From Thiorhodovibrio winogradskyi (GTDB taxonomy: Bacteria > Pseudomonadota > Gammaproteobacteria > Chromatiales > Chromatiaceae), in contig NZ_CP121472.1 in the NCBI RefSeq assembly GCF_036208045.1, forward strand, positions 5,033,531 to 5,097,530: a stretch of DNA of 64,000 nucleotides, given 5' to 3'. Positions 49,924 to 58,352 of the stretch are shown one piece after another. The position numbers and the translations under genes were made by a program. Every line of letters begins with the position of its first letter. Position 1 is the stretch's first letter. The notes beneath the pieces were generated by a model. The model did not search any database. It saw nothing but the letters and a program-made list of their open reading frames with translations, and was not told where the DNA came from.

Positions 49924-50260
49924 GCGGCGCTGTTTTGCTGTCTGTCGCGCGCGAACATCGGGCGCGTGTCCAGGTTACAATTCAATATGATTAAAGGTGA
50001 TTAAAGGTGCCAGGTTGACTTTAGTACCCGAGGCAGTCCAAACCAAAGCAACCTGAATCAGGCCTTTGCCTTTAATATCAGTTATTTAAAAGCCAACGAA
50101 AATCTGACAGCCATCACACCCAGCGATACCCCAGAACCACTTTGAAGAAAAATCAGGGGTTTGTCGAACACATTATGCCACCTTAAAAGGGCTAGTAGCC
50201 AGGGTTATGATCAAGGCCAAATCTGATCAACTAAAAGGCCGAGATCCCGCGGCTATGACC
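49924..50260. other. intergenic region upstream of the type I operon
   Basis: About 340 bases, A/T-rich compared with both sides. It includes a directly repeated GATTAAAGGT (two copies at 49988-50007) and must hold the operon promoter, which I could not place. No gene or RNA was recognised. Confidence 0.4.
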
Positions 50261-50809
50261 CTATTCGCTAATCTCGTAGGGCGTGACTCGCGCTTGATCG
50301 ATGCGGTATCCGGCGCTGCCGAGTGCGCTGTCAGTGGTGTCCACTTGCATCTTTCCCTCGACCCAGACGGTATCGAAGAGTCCGCCGAGATAAGGCTTGT
50401 GCTCGCGGGTGCTGACAAAGACGGTTTGATTGGCCGGTGGCGGTGGGACATGGATGCAGGCGCCAAAATAGGGTACCAGCAGAAATTGCTCGATGTGTTT
50501 GGCCTCGAGATTAAGCGGCACGACAAAGCCTGGCAGCCGCACTCGCCGCCCATCCAGTTCCGGCACCATGGGCGCATGTTTCCACAGATCCTCGAGCTTT
50601 TTCATCAGGTCGGCCGCGCGCGGGTCTTCGTCGGGGATGTCTTCGGCGTCGAAGTCCTCAAGCAACTTTTCCGGCTGCCAGTCGGCGGGCAGCAGATCAT
50701 CCCAGGTCAGTTCCTCGGCGGGCGGTCCTGGGTCGACTCCTCCTGGGTTCTCGCCACAGCCGGTGATGATCAGGCTGACCAGCATGGGCAATACCATGAT
50801 GGGTCGCAT
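50261..50809 (-). CDS. DUF3299 lipoprotein of the zinc operon
   Basis: A 182-residue lipoprotein: MRPIMVLPMLVSLIITGC ends in a lipobox with the acylated Cys. The mature part carries a DUF3299 domain (RLPGFVVPLNLEAKHIEQFL, then VPYFGACIHVPPPPANQTVFV). DUF3299 proteins are often found beside metal ABC transporters, as here. The frame is open to ATGs at 50893 and nearby; I chose the start that gives the lipoprotein signal. Function is unknown; zinc handling in the envelope is inferred from position. Confidence 0.75.
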   Translation of the reverse strand: MRPIMVLPMLVSLIITGCGENPGGVDPGPPAEELTWDDLLPADWQPEKLLEDFDAEDIPDEDPRAADLMKKLEDLWKHAPMVPELDGRRVRLPGFVVPLNLEAKHIEQFLLVPYFGACIHVPPPPANQTVFVSTREHKPYLGGLFDTVWVEGKMQVDTTDSALGSAGYRIDQARVTPYEISE

Positions 50810-50909
50810 GATGGACCGCCTGCTGGAGAAGATGACTATATGCGCCTGACGCTGCTTCTGCTGTGTTTGCATGGAGATCTCAGTCCTCATCAAGCCTTGC
50901 TTTAGATGC

Positions 50910-51428
50910 CTAGACAGGGGGAGAAGGAGCGGGCGGCGCGTGCCGACAGCCGGCGCAGATGCCCTCGACTTCGATCACCGGGCGGCGCGGCTCGAAGCCG
51001 CTGCGCGAGGCGGCGACTCGTAGTTCCTCTTGCAGGGCGGCATCGGCGATTTCGGTCACCCCGCCGCAGCTGGCACAAATTAGGAACTGACTGTGATGAG
51101 GCTGCTCGGGGTGGTCGCAGCCAACGAAGGCATGCAGGGTCTCGAGTTTGTGGATCAAGCCCTGTTCGAGCAGAAAATCCAGCGCCCGGTAGACAGTGGG
51201 TGGGGCCAAGGGCGCGCCATCGCGCAGACGCTCGAGAATCTCATAGGCACCGAGCGGGCGCTTGCTGCGGTAAAGAATTTCCAGCACGCGACGACGCCTT
51301 GCAGTGAGCCGCAGGCCCTGCTGGCGGCAGTGCTGCTCGGCCAATTGCAACCCGGGTTCCTCATGCAACCCACATTCCTCTTGCAATCCGCCTTCCGCCG
51401 CGGATGTCTCTCGCGCACAGGGGCTCAT
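50910..51428 (-). CDS. zur: zinc uptake regulator Zur (Fur family)
   Basis: A 172-residue Fur-family repressor. The winged helix covers GLRLTARRRRVLEILYRSKRPLGAYEILE and APPTVYRALDFLLEQGLIHKL; metal and structural sites include CDHPEQPHHSQFLICASCGG and the C-terminal CAGC. The ATG overlaps the znuB stop (ATGA), so it is cotranscribed with its probable targets. The N-terminal 25 residues before the HTH are unusually rich in Glu/Cys. It is placed as Zur rather than Fur because it is inside a znu operon. Confidence 0.9.
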   Translation of the reverse strand: MSPCARETSAAEGGLQEECGLHEEPGLQLAEQHCRQQGLRLTARRRRVLEILYRSKRPLGAYEILERLRDGAPLAPPTVYRALDFLLEQGLIHKLETLHAFVGCDHPEQPHHSQFLICASCGGVTEIADAALQEELRVAASRSGFEPRRPVIEVEGICAGCRHAPPAPSPPV

Positions 51429-52297
51429 TGGATACGCCGCCGGGTGTTCCGCGACCAATTTCGCGACCAGCTGCCCCACCACTTGCCCAGCAGGCGCTGG
51501 CCGATGAGGGCAAGAAAATAGGCACTGCCAGCCAGCACGATGATGGTTGGGCCAGCCGGCAAGTCCGGCCCGTAGGACAGCGCCAGGCCACCGCTGGTCA
51601 GCAGGGCGCCGAGCAGGGTGGCCAGCAGCATCATCACGGCGAGCGAGTTGGTCCACAGGCCCGCGATGGCCGCCGGGAGTGTCAGCAGGGCAATGACCAG
51701 GATGAGGCCGACCACTTGAATCATCAGCACCACGGTGATGGCCACCAACACCAGTAGCGCCAGGTAAAAAAGCCCAACGGGGACGCCGCGCAGGCGGGCG
51801 AATTCCTCATCGAAGGCCACGGCGAGAAACTGGCGGTAAAACAGTGTCAGGCTGATGAGCAGCACGCCATCGAGCAACGCCATGAACAGCAGTTCGCGTC
51901 GCGGGACCAGCAGGATGTTGCCGAAGAGAAAACTCATCAGGTCGGTGACATAGCCCGGTGTTCCGGCGATGAACAAAATACCCACGGCCATGCCGATCGC
52001 CCAGAGCGCGCCTATGGTGGTGTCCTCCCGGACTTCCGAGTAAAGCCTGACCCAGCCGATCAGCAAGGCGGCAACCACGGCGGCGACCAGGGCGCCGAGC
52101 AGTGGGTCGAAGGCGAAATAAACGGCCGCCCCCATGCCGGCGAGCACGGAATGCGCGATACCGCCAGCGAGGAAGGTAATCCGCTTGACCACCACGAAAG
52201 GCCCCATGAGACCGCAGCCGAGACTTGCGAGCAACCCGGCGACCAGGGCCTGTTGCAGGAAGTCGTGCTGCATGAGCGCGCTGAAGAATTCAGCCAT
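51425..52297 (-). CDS. znuB: zinc ABC transporter permease ZnuB
   Basis: A 290-residue inner-membrane permease of the ABC-3 (metal) family with about eight hydrophobic segments; opening FLQQALVAGLLASLGCGLMGPFVVVKRITFL is characteristic. Moves zinc delivered by ZnuA, powered by ZnuC. The C-terminus ends in a basic stretch. It follows znuC by 50 bases and overlaps zur. Confidence 0.93.
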   Translation of the reverse strand: MAEFFSALMQHDFLQQALVAGLLASLGCGLMGPFVVVKRITFLAGGIAHSVLAGMGAAVYFAFDPLLGALVAAVVAALLIGWVRLYSEVREDTTIGALWAIGMAVGILFIAGTPGYVTDLMSFLFGNILLVPRRELLFMALLDGVLLISLTLFYRQFLAVAFDEEFARLRGVPVGLFYLALLVLVAITVVLMIQVVGLILVIALLTLPAAIAGLWTNSLAVMMLLATLLGALLTSGGLALSYGPDLPAGPTIIVLAGSAYFLALIGQRLLGKWWGSWSRNWSRNTRRRIQ

Positions 52298-52347
52298 GAC
52301 GAGGCTCCTGAGGGGCCTTGGCGCGCACGCGGCCGACCAAGCGGCTG

Positions 52348-53142
52348 TTAGTGATCATGCAGGATACCTCGCACTGACTCGCCATAGAGATCCTTGATCA
52401 GCTCACCTTCGATGGCGCCGGTGCTGTGGCAGACCAGGGTGCGATTCAGGCAGGCGACCCGGCTGACGTAGCCGGAGATGAAGGCGATGTCGTGTGACAC
52501 CACCAGGATGGTCATGCGCGCGTTCAGCTCCGCGAGCAGCTCGAAGATGTCTCCCTCGACGCGGTGATCAATATTGGCGGTGGGTTCGTCGAGAATCAGG
52601 ATCTCCGGGTCGCTGACCAGGGCGCGCGCCAGCAGCACCCGCTGCAGTTGGCCACCGGAGAGCTTGCCGATGGGGCGACGGCCGAGATCCGCGGCCTCGA
52701 CCTCGTGCAAGGCATTTTCCACGGCGACCCTGTCGTGTGCCTTGTAACCCAGCATGAAGGGCCGGGTACCCAAGCGTCCCATGAGGACCGCATCGGCCAC
52801 TGTGATGGGGAAGTCGCGGGCAAAGGCCGGATACTGGGGCACATAGCCGATGCGACGCCGCGCCTGCCTGGGCGTTTGGCCGAGCACTTGCAACCGCCCG
52901 GTGCTCGGCTCCAGCAGCCCCAGAATCAGCTTGAGCAGGGTGCTCTTGCCGCCGGCGTTGGGTCCGACCAGGCCAAGAAATTCACCCCGCGCCACCGAGA
53001 AGGTCAGGGCCTCGAGCACGGGCAAGAGGTCATAGGAGAACCCCAGACCCTCGGCAACAATCACCGGCTCGGGCGCCTTGCCCATGGACGCGCCTTTGGA
53101 CGCGGCCTTTGACGGTTTCTTTGACTTTGGCGCGCTCTTCAT
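52348..53142 (-). CDS. znuC: zinc ABC transporter ATPase ZnuC
   Basis: A 264-residue ATPase: Walker A GPNAGGKST, signature LSGGQLQRVLLA, Walker B ILILDEPTANID, switch VVSHD. The substitution of Asn-Ala for the usual Asn-Gly in the P loop occurs in this subfamily. A Lys/Ser-rich N-terminal extension of about 25 residues is unusual; an ATG at residue 20 is an alternative start. Confidence 0.93.
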   Translation of the reverse strand: MKSAPKSKKPSKAASKGASMGKAPEPVIVAEGLGFSYDLLPVLEALTFSVARGEFLGLVGPNAGGKSTLLKLILGLLEPSTGRLQVLGQTPRQARRRIGYVPQYPAFARDFPITVADAVLMGRLGTRPFMLGYKAHDRVAVENALHEVEAADLGRRPIGKLSGGQLQRVLLARALVSDPEILILDEPTANIDHRVEGDIFELLAELNARMTILVVSHDIAFISGYVSRVACLNRTLVCHSTGAIEGELIKDLYGESVRGILHDH

Positions 53143-53151
53143 GCCTGGACG

Positions 53152-54234
53152 CTACTCGCCCGCGTTCGCCGATGGGTTAGCTTGGGTGCCCTCGGCGATG
53201 ACTGCCGCAAGCGCGCGCAAATTCGCCGCATACTCGACTGACAGCGGATCAACGCTGGCCACCCGCCCGTTAATCGCCCGCGCCAATCGCTCCGCCGCGC
53301 GCTGGTCAAACTGGGGCTGCACCACCACGGTGCGGATACCCAGGGTCTCGGCCTGCTCGATCAGCCGCGCGAGCTGGCGCGCACTCGGCTCCTTGCCCTC
53401 GAACTCCACCGGAATCTGGCGCAAGTCATAGGCATCGGCAAAGTAGCCCCAAGCCGGGTGATAGACCAAAAAGGCGCGCTGCTCAAGGTCACGCAGTTGC
53501 TCGGCCAGCTCGGCATCCAGCGCGGCGAGTTCTTGATCGAACGCCTGCTGGTTGGCGCGATAGGTCTCGGCATGATCGGGGTCAAGCGCGCTCAGTCGGT
53601 CGCGAATGCGCTCGGCCATTTGGCGCACCAGGCGCGGACTGGTCCAGACGTGGGCATCGAACTCGCCTCCATGCTCGCCTGCCTCTTCAGCCCTTGGATG
53701 ATGGTGATGATGCCGCGTTTCGTCATCGCCATGCCGATGCGCTTCCATCGGACGCAAGGTCAGACCATCGCGCGCATCCAGAATCTCCATATCCGGATTG
53801 GCAGCGCGGATACGCCGCATCCAGGCATCCTCGAAGGGCACGCCAACCCGCACGTATAGATCCGCCTGGGCCAGCGCGGCCACCTGACGTGGGCGAGGCT
53901 CGTAGGTGGCGGGGCTCTGCCCGGGTAGCACCATCACCTCCACTTGCACCTGCTCGCCGCCCACCTGTTGCACCAGATACTGCAGCGGCAGCACGCTGGC
54001 AAATACCCGCAATCTTGACGCTGGATCCGCCAGGCTCTGGAAAGGCCAAAGCCCCGCCATCAGGATCAGTATCAGAGCTGCCATTAGCCCCGGCATTAGC
54101 CCCGATGGGAGCAGCGGCGACAACACCAGTCGCGTGCGGCCATGACCGCTGATCATGCGGCAGGCCGGACCATTGGTCCCGACTCCAACCCTCAACGGCT
54201 GAACGCTGTCGCTCTTCATTCGCATGCCCCCCAT
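53152..54234 (-). CDS. znuA: zinc-binding periplasmic protein ZnuA
   Basis: Captures zinc in the periplasm for ZnuBC. Shows the cluster A-I fold: SVLPLQYLVQQVGGEQVQVEVMVLPGQSP, a His/Asp-rich loop (HRHGDDETRHHHHHPRAEE), DAHVWTSPRLVRQMAERI and a second zinc His in VYHPAWGYFADAYDL. The export signal (PGLMAALILILMAGLWPFQSLA) begins near residue 48, so the true start may be an internal ATG such as 54156; the first ATG is given. First gene of the znu operon. Confidence 0.9.
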   Translation of the reverse strand: MGGMRMKSDSVQPLRVGVGTNGPACRMISGHGRTRLVLSPLLPSGLMPGLMAALILILMAGLWPFQSLADPASRLRVFASVLPLQYLVQQVGGEQVQVEVMVLPGQSPATYEPRPRQVAALAQADLYVRVGVPFEDAWMRRIRAANPDMEILDARDGLTLRPMEAHRHGDDETRHHHHHPRAEEAGEHGGEFDAHVWTSPRLVRQMAERIRDRLSALDPDHAETYRANQQAFDQELAALDAELAEQLRDLEQRAFLVYHPAWGYFADAYDLRQIPVEFEGKEPSARQLARLIEQAETLGIRTVVVQPQFDQRAAERLARAINGRVASVDPLSVEYAANLRALAAVIAEGTQANPSANAGE

Positions 54235-54890
54235 GAATACCTAGACACTTGCGGTGATTGTCGAGAAATCCTGGGCCAAGAGCACTGCCCGGACACCTTG
54301 CCTACCCCAGCGACTGCCCGAACGGCCGTTCTCAACCTCTTCGGCCCGTCAACCCACAGAAGTGATTTTAGACCATTTCCATGCGTTATAACCTTACATT
54401 GGCAATTCCAAATTTTCCTTTCCAGCGGCTGGTTGGCGGCCTAGTGATCCATTTGACCGCCATTCTGGCGCGTCGAGAAGCGGCCGGAAGCCGCTTCCTC
54501 ACTGCTCGAGCGGCCCCATTTTAGAACCGCTGGCAACCGTGACAGCGATTTATCGCGCCCGTGCCCTGATGTATAATTCCGCGTTACTTGAGTCGCCGAA
54601 GGTCTTATAGTGGTCGGCCGGCGTCGGCGGTTCGCCGCGAATGGTCTGATTCAGCAACAAGCCCGGTCATGGGTCCAGATTTGGAGCCAAATGCGAGTCC
54701 GGACATGGCTCTGTTCCGGATCACGAACAGGCTCCACGAGCAGCCTCCCCAGGCTGGCTCTGAATGTTCGGCTTACCAACGAGCAAAATGACGGGACACT
54801 AAACGGCGACGCGTAAATGGCGATGGTGGCATCGGCCGGCCCGTGCAGGCTTGCCTATGCATCGGTTCTTCCGACCGGAAGGAGGATTTA
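54235..54890. other. divergent intergenic region between znuA and cheY
   Basis: About 650 bases with no gene I can support. It contains a Zur-like site (54381-54399) towards znuA and, on the plus strand, a perfect TATAAT at 54572-54577 with a weak TTTATC 17 bases before it, a possible che-operon promoter with a leader of about 310 bases. The rest shows nothing. Confidence 0.45.
54381..54399. promoter_or_regulatory. candidate Zur box upstream of znuA
   Basis: ATGCGTTATAACCTTACAT; the core CGTTATAACCTTACA matches 11 of 15 positions of the gammaproteobacterial Zur core TGTTATAATATAACA. It lies 147 bases before the znuA start in an A/T-rich patch and close to a zur gene. Confidence 0.5.
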
Positions 54891-55259
54891 GTGGCGAAAA
54901 CAATCATGGTTGTCGATGATTCAGCCTCGTTGCGAAACGTGGTGTGCATCGCACTAAAGGGCGCCGGCTACGATGTGATCGAAGCAGGCGATGGACGCGA
55001 GGCCCTGTCGAAGCTCAAGGGCCAGAAGGTGCATCTGATCGTCAGTGACGTGAACATGCCCAATATGGACGGTATCACCATGGTGCGGGAGATTAAAAAA
55101 CTCGACGCTTACAAATTCACCCCCATCATGATGCTGACTACCGAAAGTCAACCGGAAAAGAAGGCGGAAGGCAAAGCCGCGGGCGCCAAAGCCTGGCTGG
55201 TCAAACCTTTCCAGCCGCCCGTCTTGCTTGACGCGGTCTCCAAGTTGGTGCTGCCCTAG
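54891..55259 (+). CDS. cheY: chemotaxis response regulator CheY
   Basis: A single receiver domain of 122 residues. Phospho-acceptor Asp53 (LIVSDVNMPNMDG), acidic pair Asp9/Asp10 and Lys105 (WLVKPF) are present. It receives phosphate from CheA and acts at the flagellar motor or, in related systems, on pili or adaptation. The GTG at 54891 is preceded by AAGGAGGA at about 5 bases, so it is preferred over upstream codons. First gene of the chemotaxis cluster. Confidence 0.92.
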   Translation: MAKTIMVVDDSASLRNVVCIALKGAGYDVIEAGDGREALSKLKGQKVHLIVSDVNMPNMDGITMVREIKKLDAYKFTPIMMLTTESQPEKKAEGKAAGAKAWLVKPFQPPVLLDAVSKLVLP

Positions 55260-55651
55260 TCGACATTCGAGGCAAATTGTTTTCGGCAAGCTTGCTCTCC
55301 GAGACGCCCCGGCATGGCGTTGCAGAAACATCCCCGCCGGGATCCAAGTCACGCTTCCGTCCAGAGCCATCGCGCTAAGGCGCCAAAAAGCGTCTATGCT
55401 GTAGAAGTGACAATCACCGGGGCTGCCATCCCCTGTGGTTCGAATCATCTGGTCAGGCATAATCATCTCGTGAGGCAGGAAAATGGCACGGCATCGGACG
55501 AGACTCATTGCCACTTCAGCCGACATCCACCTCGGCAAATGCTCCGCGACTTGAATTCAGACCGCTTGAGTTGACCTAATGCGACTAACGCCCAAGAGGA
55601 TTGGCCGCGAGCAAGCGACCACACCATCGCCAGCCTTCGGAGCTGCTCGAT
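55260..55651. other. gap between cheY and the STAS gene
   Basis: About 390 bases. A short plus-strand frame at 55314-55574 shows no codon or family support. No strong promoter or sigma-28 box was seen; the gap is large for a che operon, so a second promoter may exist. Confidence 0.4.
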
Positions 55652-55975
55652 ATGACGACTGACCAAGCCTCCTCTCCGCCCGATGCACTCGCGTTTGACG
55701 GGGAGATGACCATCTACAGCGCCGCGGCCAACTTTCAGCGCCTTAAAGATCACATTGGCAAGCGCCTGCCCCTGCATCTCGATCTGAGCGCCGTCAACGA
55801 AATCGACAGCTCCGGCATTCAAATCTTGCTCTACGCCCAGTCGGAGGCCAATGCGCGCGAGCTGGAATTTTCCCTAACCGGCATCGGGGAATCCGTCGAG
55901 GATGCACTGAGTCTGCTGTTCCTGAAACGCACCCTCGGGATGCAAACCGCCACCCAGCCGGAGACCAGCGCATGA
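55652..55975 (+). CDS. STAS-domain protein of the chemotaxis operon
   Basis: A 107-residue STAS domain; the phosphorylatable serine region is EIDSSGIQILL (Ser53/Ser54), as in anti-anti-sigma factors. GGAG precedes the ATG by about 9 bases and the stop overlaps cheA (ATGA). STAS proteins occupy this place in several che clusters; the role there is unclear, and phosphorylation by a partner is inferred. Confidence 0.85.
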   Translation: MTTDQASSPPDALAFDGEMTIYSAAANFQRLKDHIGKRLPLHLDLSAVNEIDSSGIQILLYAQSEANARELEFSLTGIGESVEDALSLLFLKRTLGMQTATQPETSA

Positions 55976-58218
55976 ACATGGATGCCGCCCGGCAAGCCTT
56001 CCTTGAGGAAGTCGAGGAGCTCCTGCACACCATGGAGGACGCGCTCTTCGCGCTCGAATCCAATCCCGGTGATAGCGAGTCGCTCAACGCGGTCTTCCGC
56101 GCCATGCACACCATCAAGGGAACCGGCGGGGTTTTTGGCTACACGCCCATTGTTAACTTCACCCACGAAATCGAATCCGTCATGGAAGAGGTGCGCTCCG
56201 GGCGCGAACCCATGACCGACCAGCTAGTCAGCATTCTGTTCGAGTGTCGCGACCACACCGGCAACCTGGTGGAAGCTATTGTCTCCAGCGACGGCGACGA
56301 CAGGCTGGAGCTGGCCCCGGCGCTGACCGATGCGGGCAACAAGCTGGTTGAAAAACTGGCCGCGCGTAACGGCGGTGGAGGGCGCGCTGTTGCCGGCGCG
56401 CCAAGCGGTGCCCCCGGCAAGGGGCAGTCAGCTCAAGACTCAGCGGCGACTAGCGCGAGCACCGACAAGGATCCACCCAAATATCTGCCGGTGGCAAGCG
56501 ATGCCTGGATCATCGCGCTGGATTTTGGCCCCGATGCCTTGCGCAACGGCATGGACCCGCTGTCCTTTCTGCGCTATCTGCGCTCTTTGGGCAATATCGT
56601 CGATGTCGCGACCATCCCCATCTGGCCGCCGAATCCTGACGACTTTGATCCCGAGAGCTGCTATCTGAGCTTCCGCATCAGCTTCCGCAGTGATGCCGAC
56701 AAGGCCACCATTGCCGATGTGTTCACCTTTGCCGAGGACGACTGTGACATCCGCATCCTCGCCCCCGAGACGGCGCAGGATAAGTATCTCGAGATGCTGC
56801 ACCGCCTGCCGGACGATCACATCAGCCGCATTGGCGAAATGCTGGTTGAGATTGGTGCGCTGACGCAACAGGAACTGGGTCGCGCACTCGCCTCGCAGGG
56901 AGTCGGCGCCAACACCGAGAGCGAGGAAGAAGCCGCCGCGAAAAAACGCCGCTTGGGCGAAATCCTGGTCGAACAGGGCTCGGTCAAACCCGCGCTGATG
57001 GAGCAGGCGGTCAAAACCCAAGAAGCCGCGCGCAAGCGACTGGATGAAAACCGCTTTATCCGCGTTGACGCGGAACGTCTTGGGCACCTGATCAACCTGG
57101 TCGGTGAGTTGGTTACCAGTAGCGCCGCGATCCGGGTGATGGTCGAGCGTCATGGCATCGAGGACATGAATGAAGTGGTGGATGGCGTCGACTACTTGGT
57201 CGAGGAAATCCGCGACAACGCACTGCAACTGCGCATGGTACCCATTGGCGACAGCCTGTCACGCTTCCGCCGGGTGGTGCGGGACTCGAGCAAGGATCTT
57301 GGCAAGGAGATTGATCTCGTCATCACTGGTGGCGAGACCGAGCTCGACAAAACCTTGATCGAAAAGATCACAGACCCGCTCACGCACTTGATCCGCAACG
57401 CCATTGACCACGCCATCGAGATGCCCGAGGAACGTCAGCGCATCGGCAAGCCGGCGGCTGGCACCATTCTGTGCAATGCCTATCATGACTCGGGCCATAT
57501 CGTCATCGAGATCAAGGACGATGGCGCCGGGCTGGATGCCGAGCGTATCCGCGCCAAGGCCGAGGCCAAGGGACTGGTCAAACCCGAGGACGTGCTCAGT
57601 CGCGACGAGACCCTGCGACTGATTTTCGAGCCTGGCCTGTCCACCAAGGATACCGCCAGTAATCTGTCCGGTCGCGGCGTCGGCATGGACGTGGTGCGGC
57701 GTAATATCGAGGCCTTGCGCGGCTCGGTGGAGCTCGAGAGCGAACTCGGTCAGGGCACCAAGATCACCATTATCCTGCCGCTGACCCTGGCCATCATTGA
57801 TGGCTTCCTGGTCGGCGCCGGCAATGAGCAATATGTGATCCCGCTGTCCCAGGTCTCGGAATGCGTCGAAGTCGACCCCGCCGCCACCACCAATCGCAAT
57901 GGCGAGCACTACGTTAATCTGCGCGGCGAGGTGCTGCCCTTCATCCGCCTGACCGAGTTGTTCCGTTGCCAGGCCGAGGAGCGCAAATCCACGCGGGAGA
58001 GCTTGGTGGTGGTGCGCTTCGGCCATCATAAATTGGGCTTGGTGGTCGATACCCTGCTTGGCGAGTTGCAAACCGTGATCAAGCCGCTGGGCAATCTGTT
58101 CGAAAACCTCCAGGGCATTGCCGGCGCCACCATCCTCGGCACCGGGGATATCGCGCTCATCCTCGATGTTGGCGAGTTGGCCAACATCGGCCAGACGCAC
58201 AGGCGTCTGGGCAACTGA
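55972..58218 (+). CDS. cheA: chemotaxis histidine kinase CheA with MshEN-like segment
   Basis: A 748-residue kinase that passes phosphate to CheY and CheB. Hpt domain with His46 (MHTIKGTGGVFG); a region at about 165-265 not typical of the usual P2; then two 24-residue motifs at 286-309 and 327-350 of the form RxGExLVExG...Q; dimerisation (VDAERLGHLINLVGELVTSSAAI); HATPase (LIRNAIDHAIEMPEER, DDGAGLD, GRGVGMDVV); and CheW-like C-terminus. The motif pair resembles the c-di-GMP-binding MshEN domain of type II/IV secretion ATPases. Starts within the STAS stop codon. Confidence 0.92.
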   Translation: MNMDAARQAFLEEVEELLHTMEDALFALESNPGDSESLNAVFRAMHTIKGTGGVFGYTPIVNFTHEIESVMEEVRSGREPMTDQLVSILFECRDHTGNLVEAIVSSDGDDRLELAPALTDAGNKLVEKLAARNGGGGRAVAGAPSGAPGKGQSAQDSAATSASTDKDPPKYLPVASDAWIIALDFGPDALRNGMDPLSFLRYLRSLGNIVDVATIPIWPPNPDDFDPESCYLSFRISFRSDADKATIADVFTFAEDDCDIRILAPETAQDKYLEMLHRLPDDHISRIGEMLVEIGALTQQELGRALASQGVGANTESEEEAAAKKRRLGEILVEQGSVKPALMEQAVKTQEAARKRLDENRFIRVDAERLGHLINLVGELVTSSAAIRVMVERHGIEDMNEVVDGVDYLVEEIRDNALQLRMVPIGDSLSRFRRVVRDSSKDLGKEIDLVITGGETELDKTLIEKITDPLTHLIRNAIDHAIEMPEERQRIGKPAAGTILCNAYHDSGHIVIEIKDDGAGLDAERIRAKAEAKGLVKPEDVLSRDETLRLIFEPGLSTKDTASNLSGRGVGMDVVRRNIEALRGSVELESELGQGTKITIILPLTLAIIDGFLVGAGNEQYVIPLSQVSECVEVDPAATTNRNGEHYVNLRGEVLPFIRLTELFRCQAEERKSTRESLVVVRFGHHKLGLVVDTLLGELQTVIKPLGNLFENLQGIAGATILGTGDIALILDVGELANIGQTHRRLGN

Positions 58219-58352
58219 GAATGCGCGCATGCCATGCCCCAGGCGTTCCCCTATCCCGGCGCCAGACAAGCCCAGGCTGGTGGCGCGCATCGGGTTTTTC
58301 CTTCCAAATTGATTAGTCCTTTTTGTTTCGTTCCCAAGAGCCGGAGATTTCG

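Noticed and set aside
55425-55455. GGTTCGAATC, like a tRNA T-loop
   Set aside because: The flanking bases do not pair to form a T-stem, and no acceptor or anticodon arm can be built around it.
55314-55574. 86-codon frame between cheY and the STAS gene
   Set aside because: No ribosome site, no family and composition unlike neighbouring genes.
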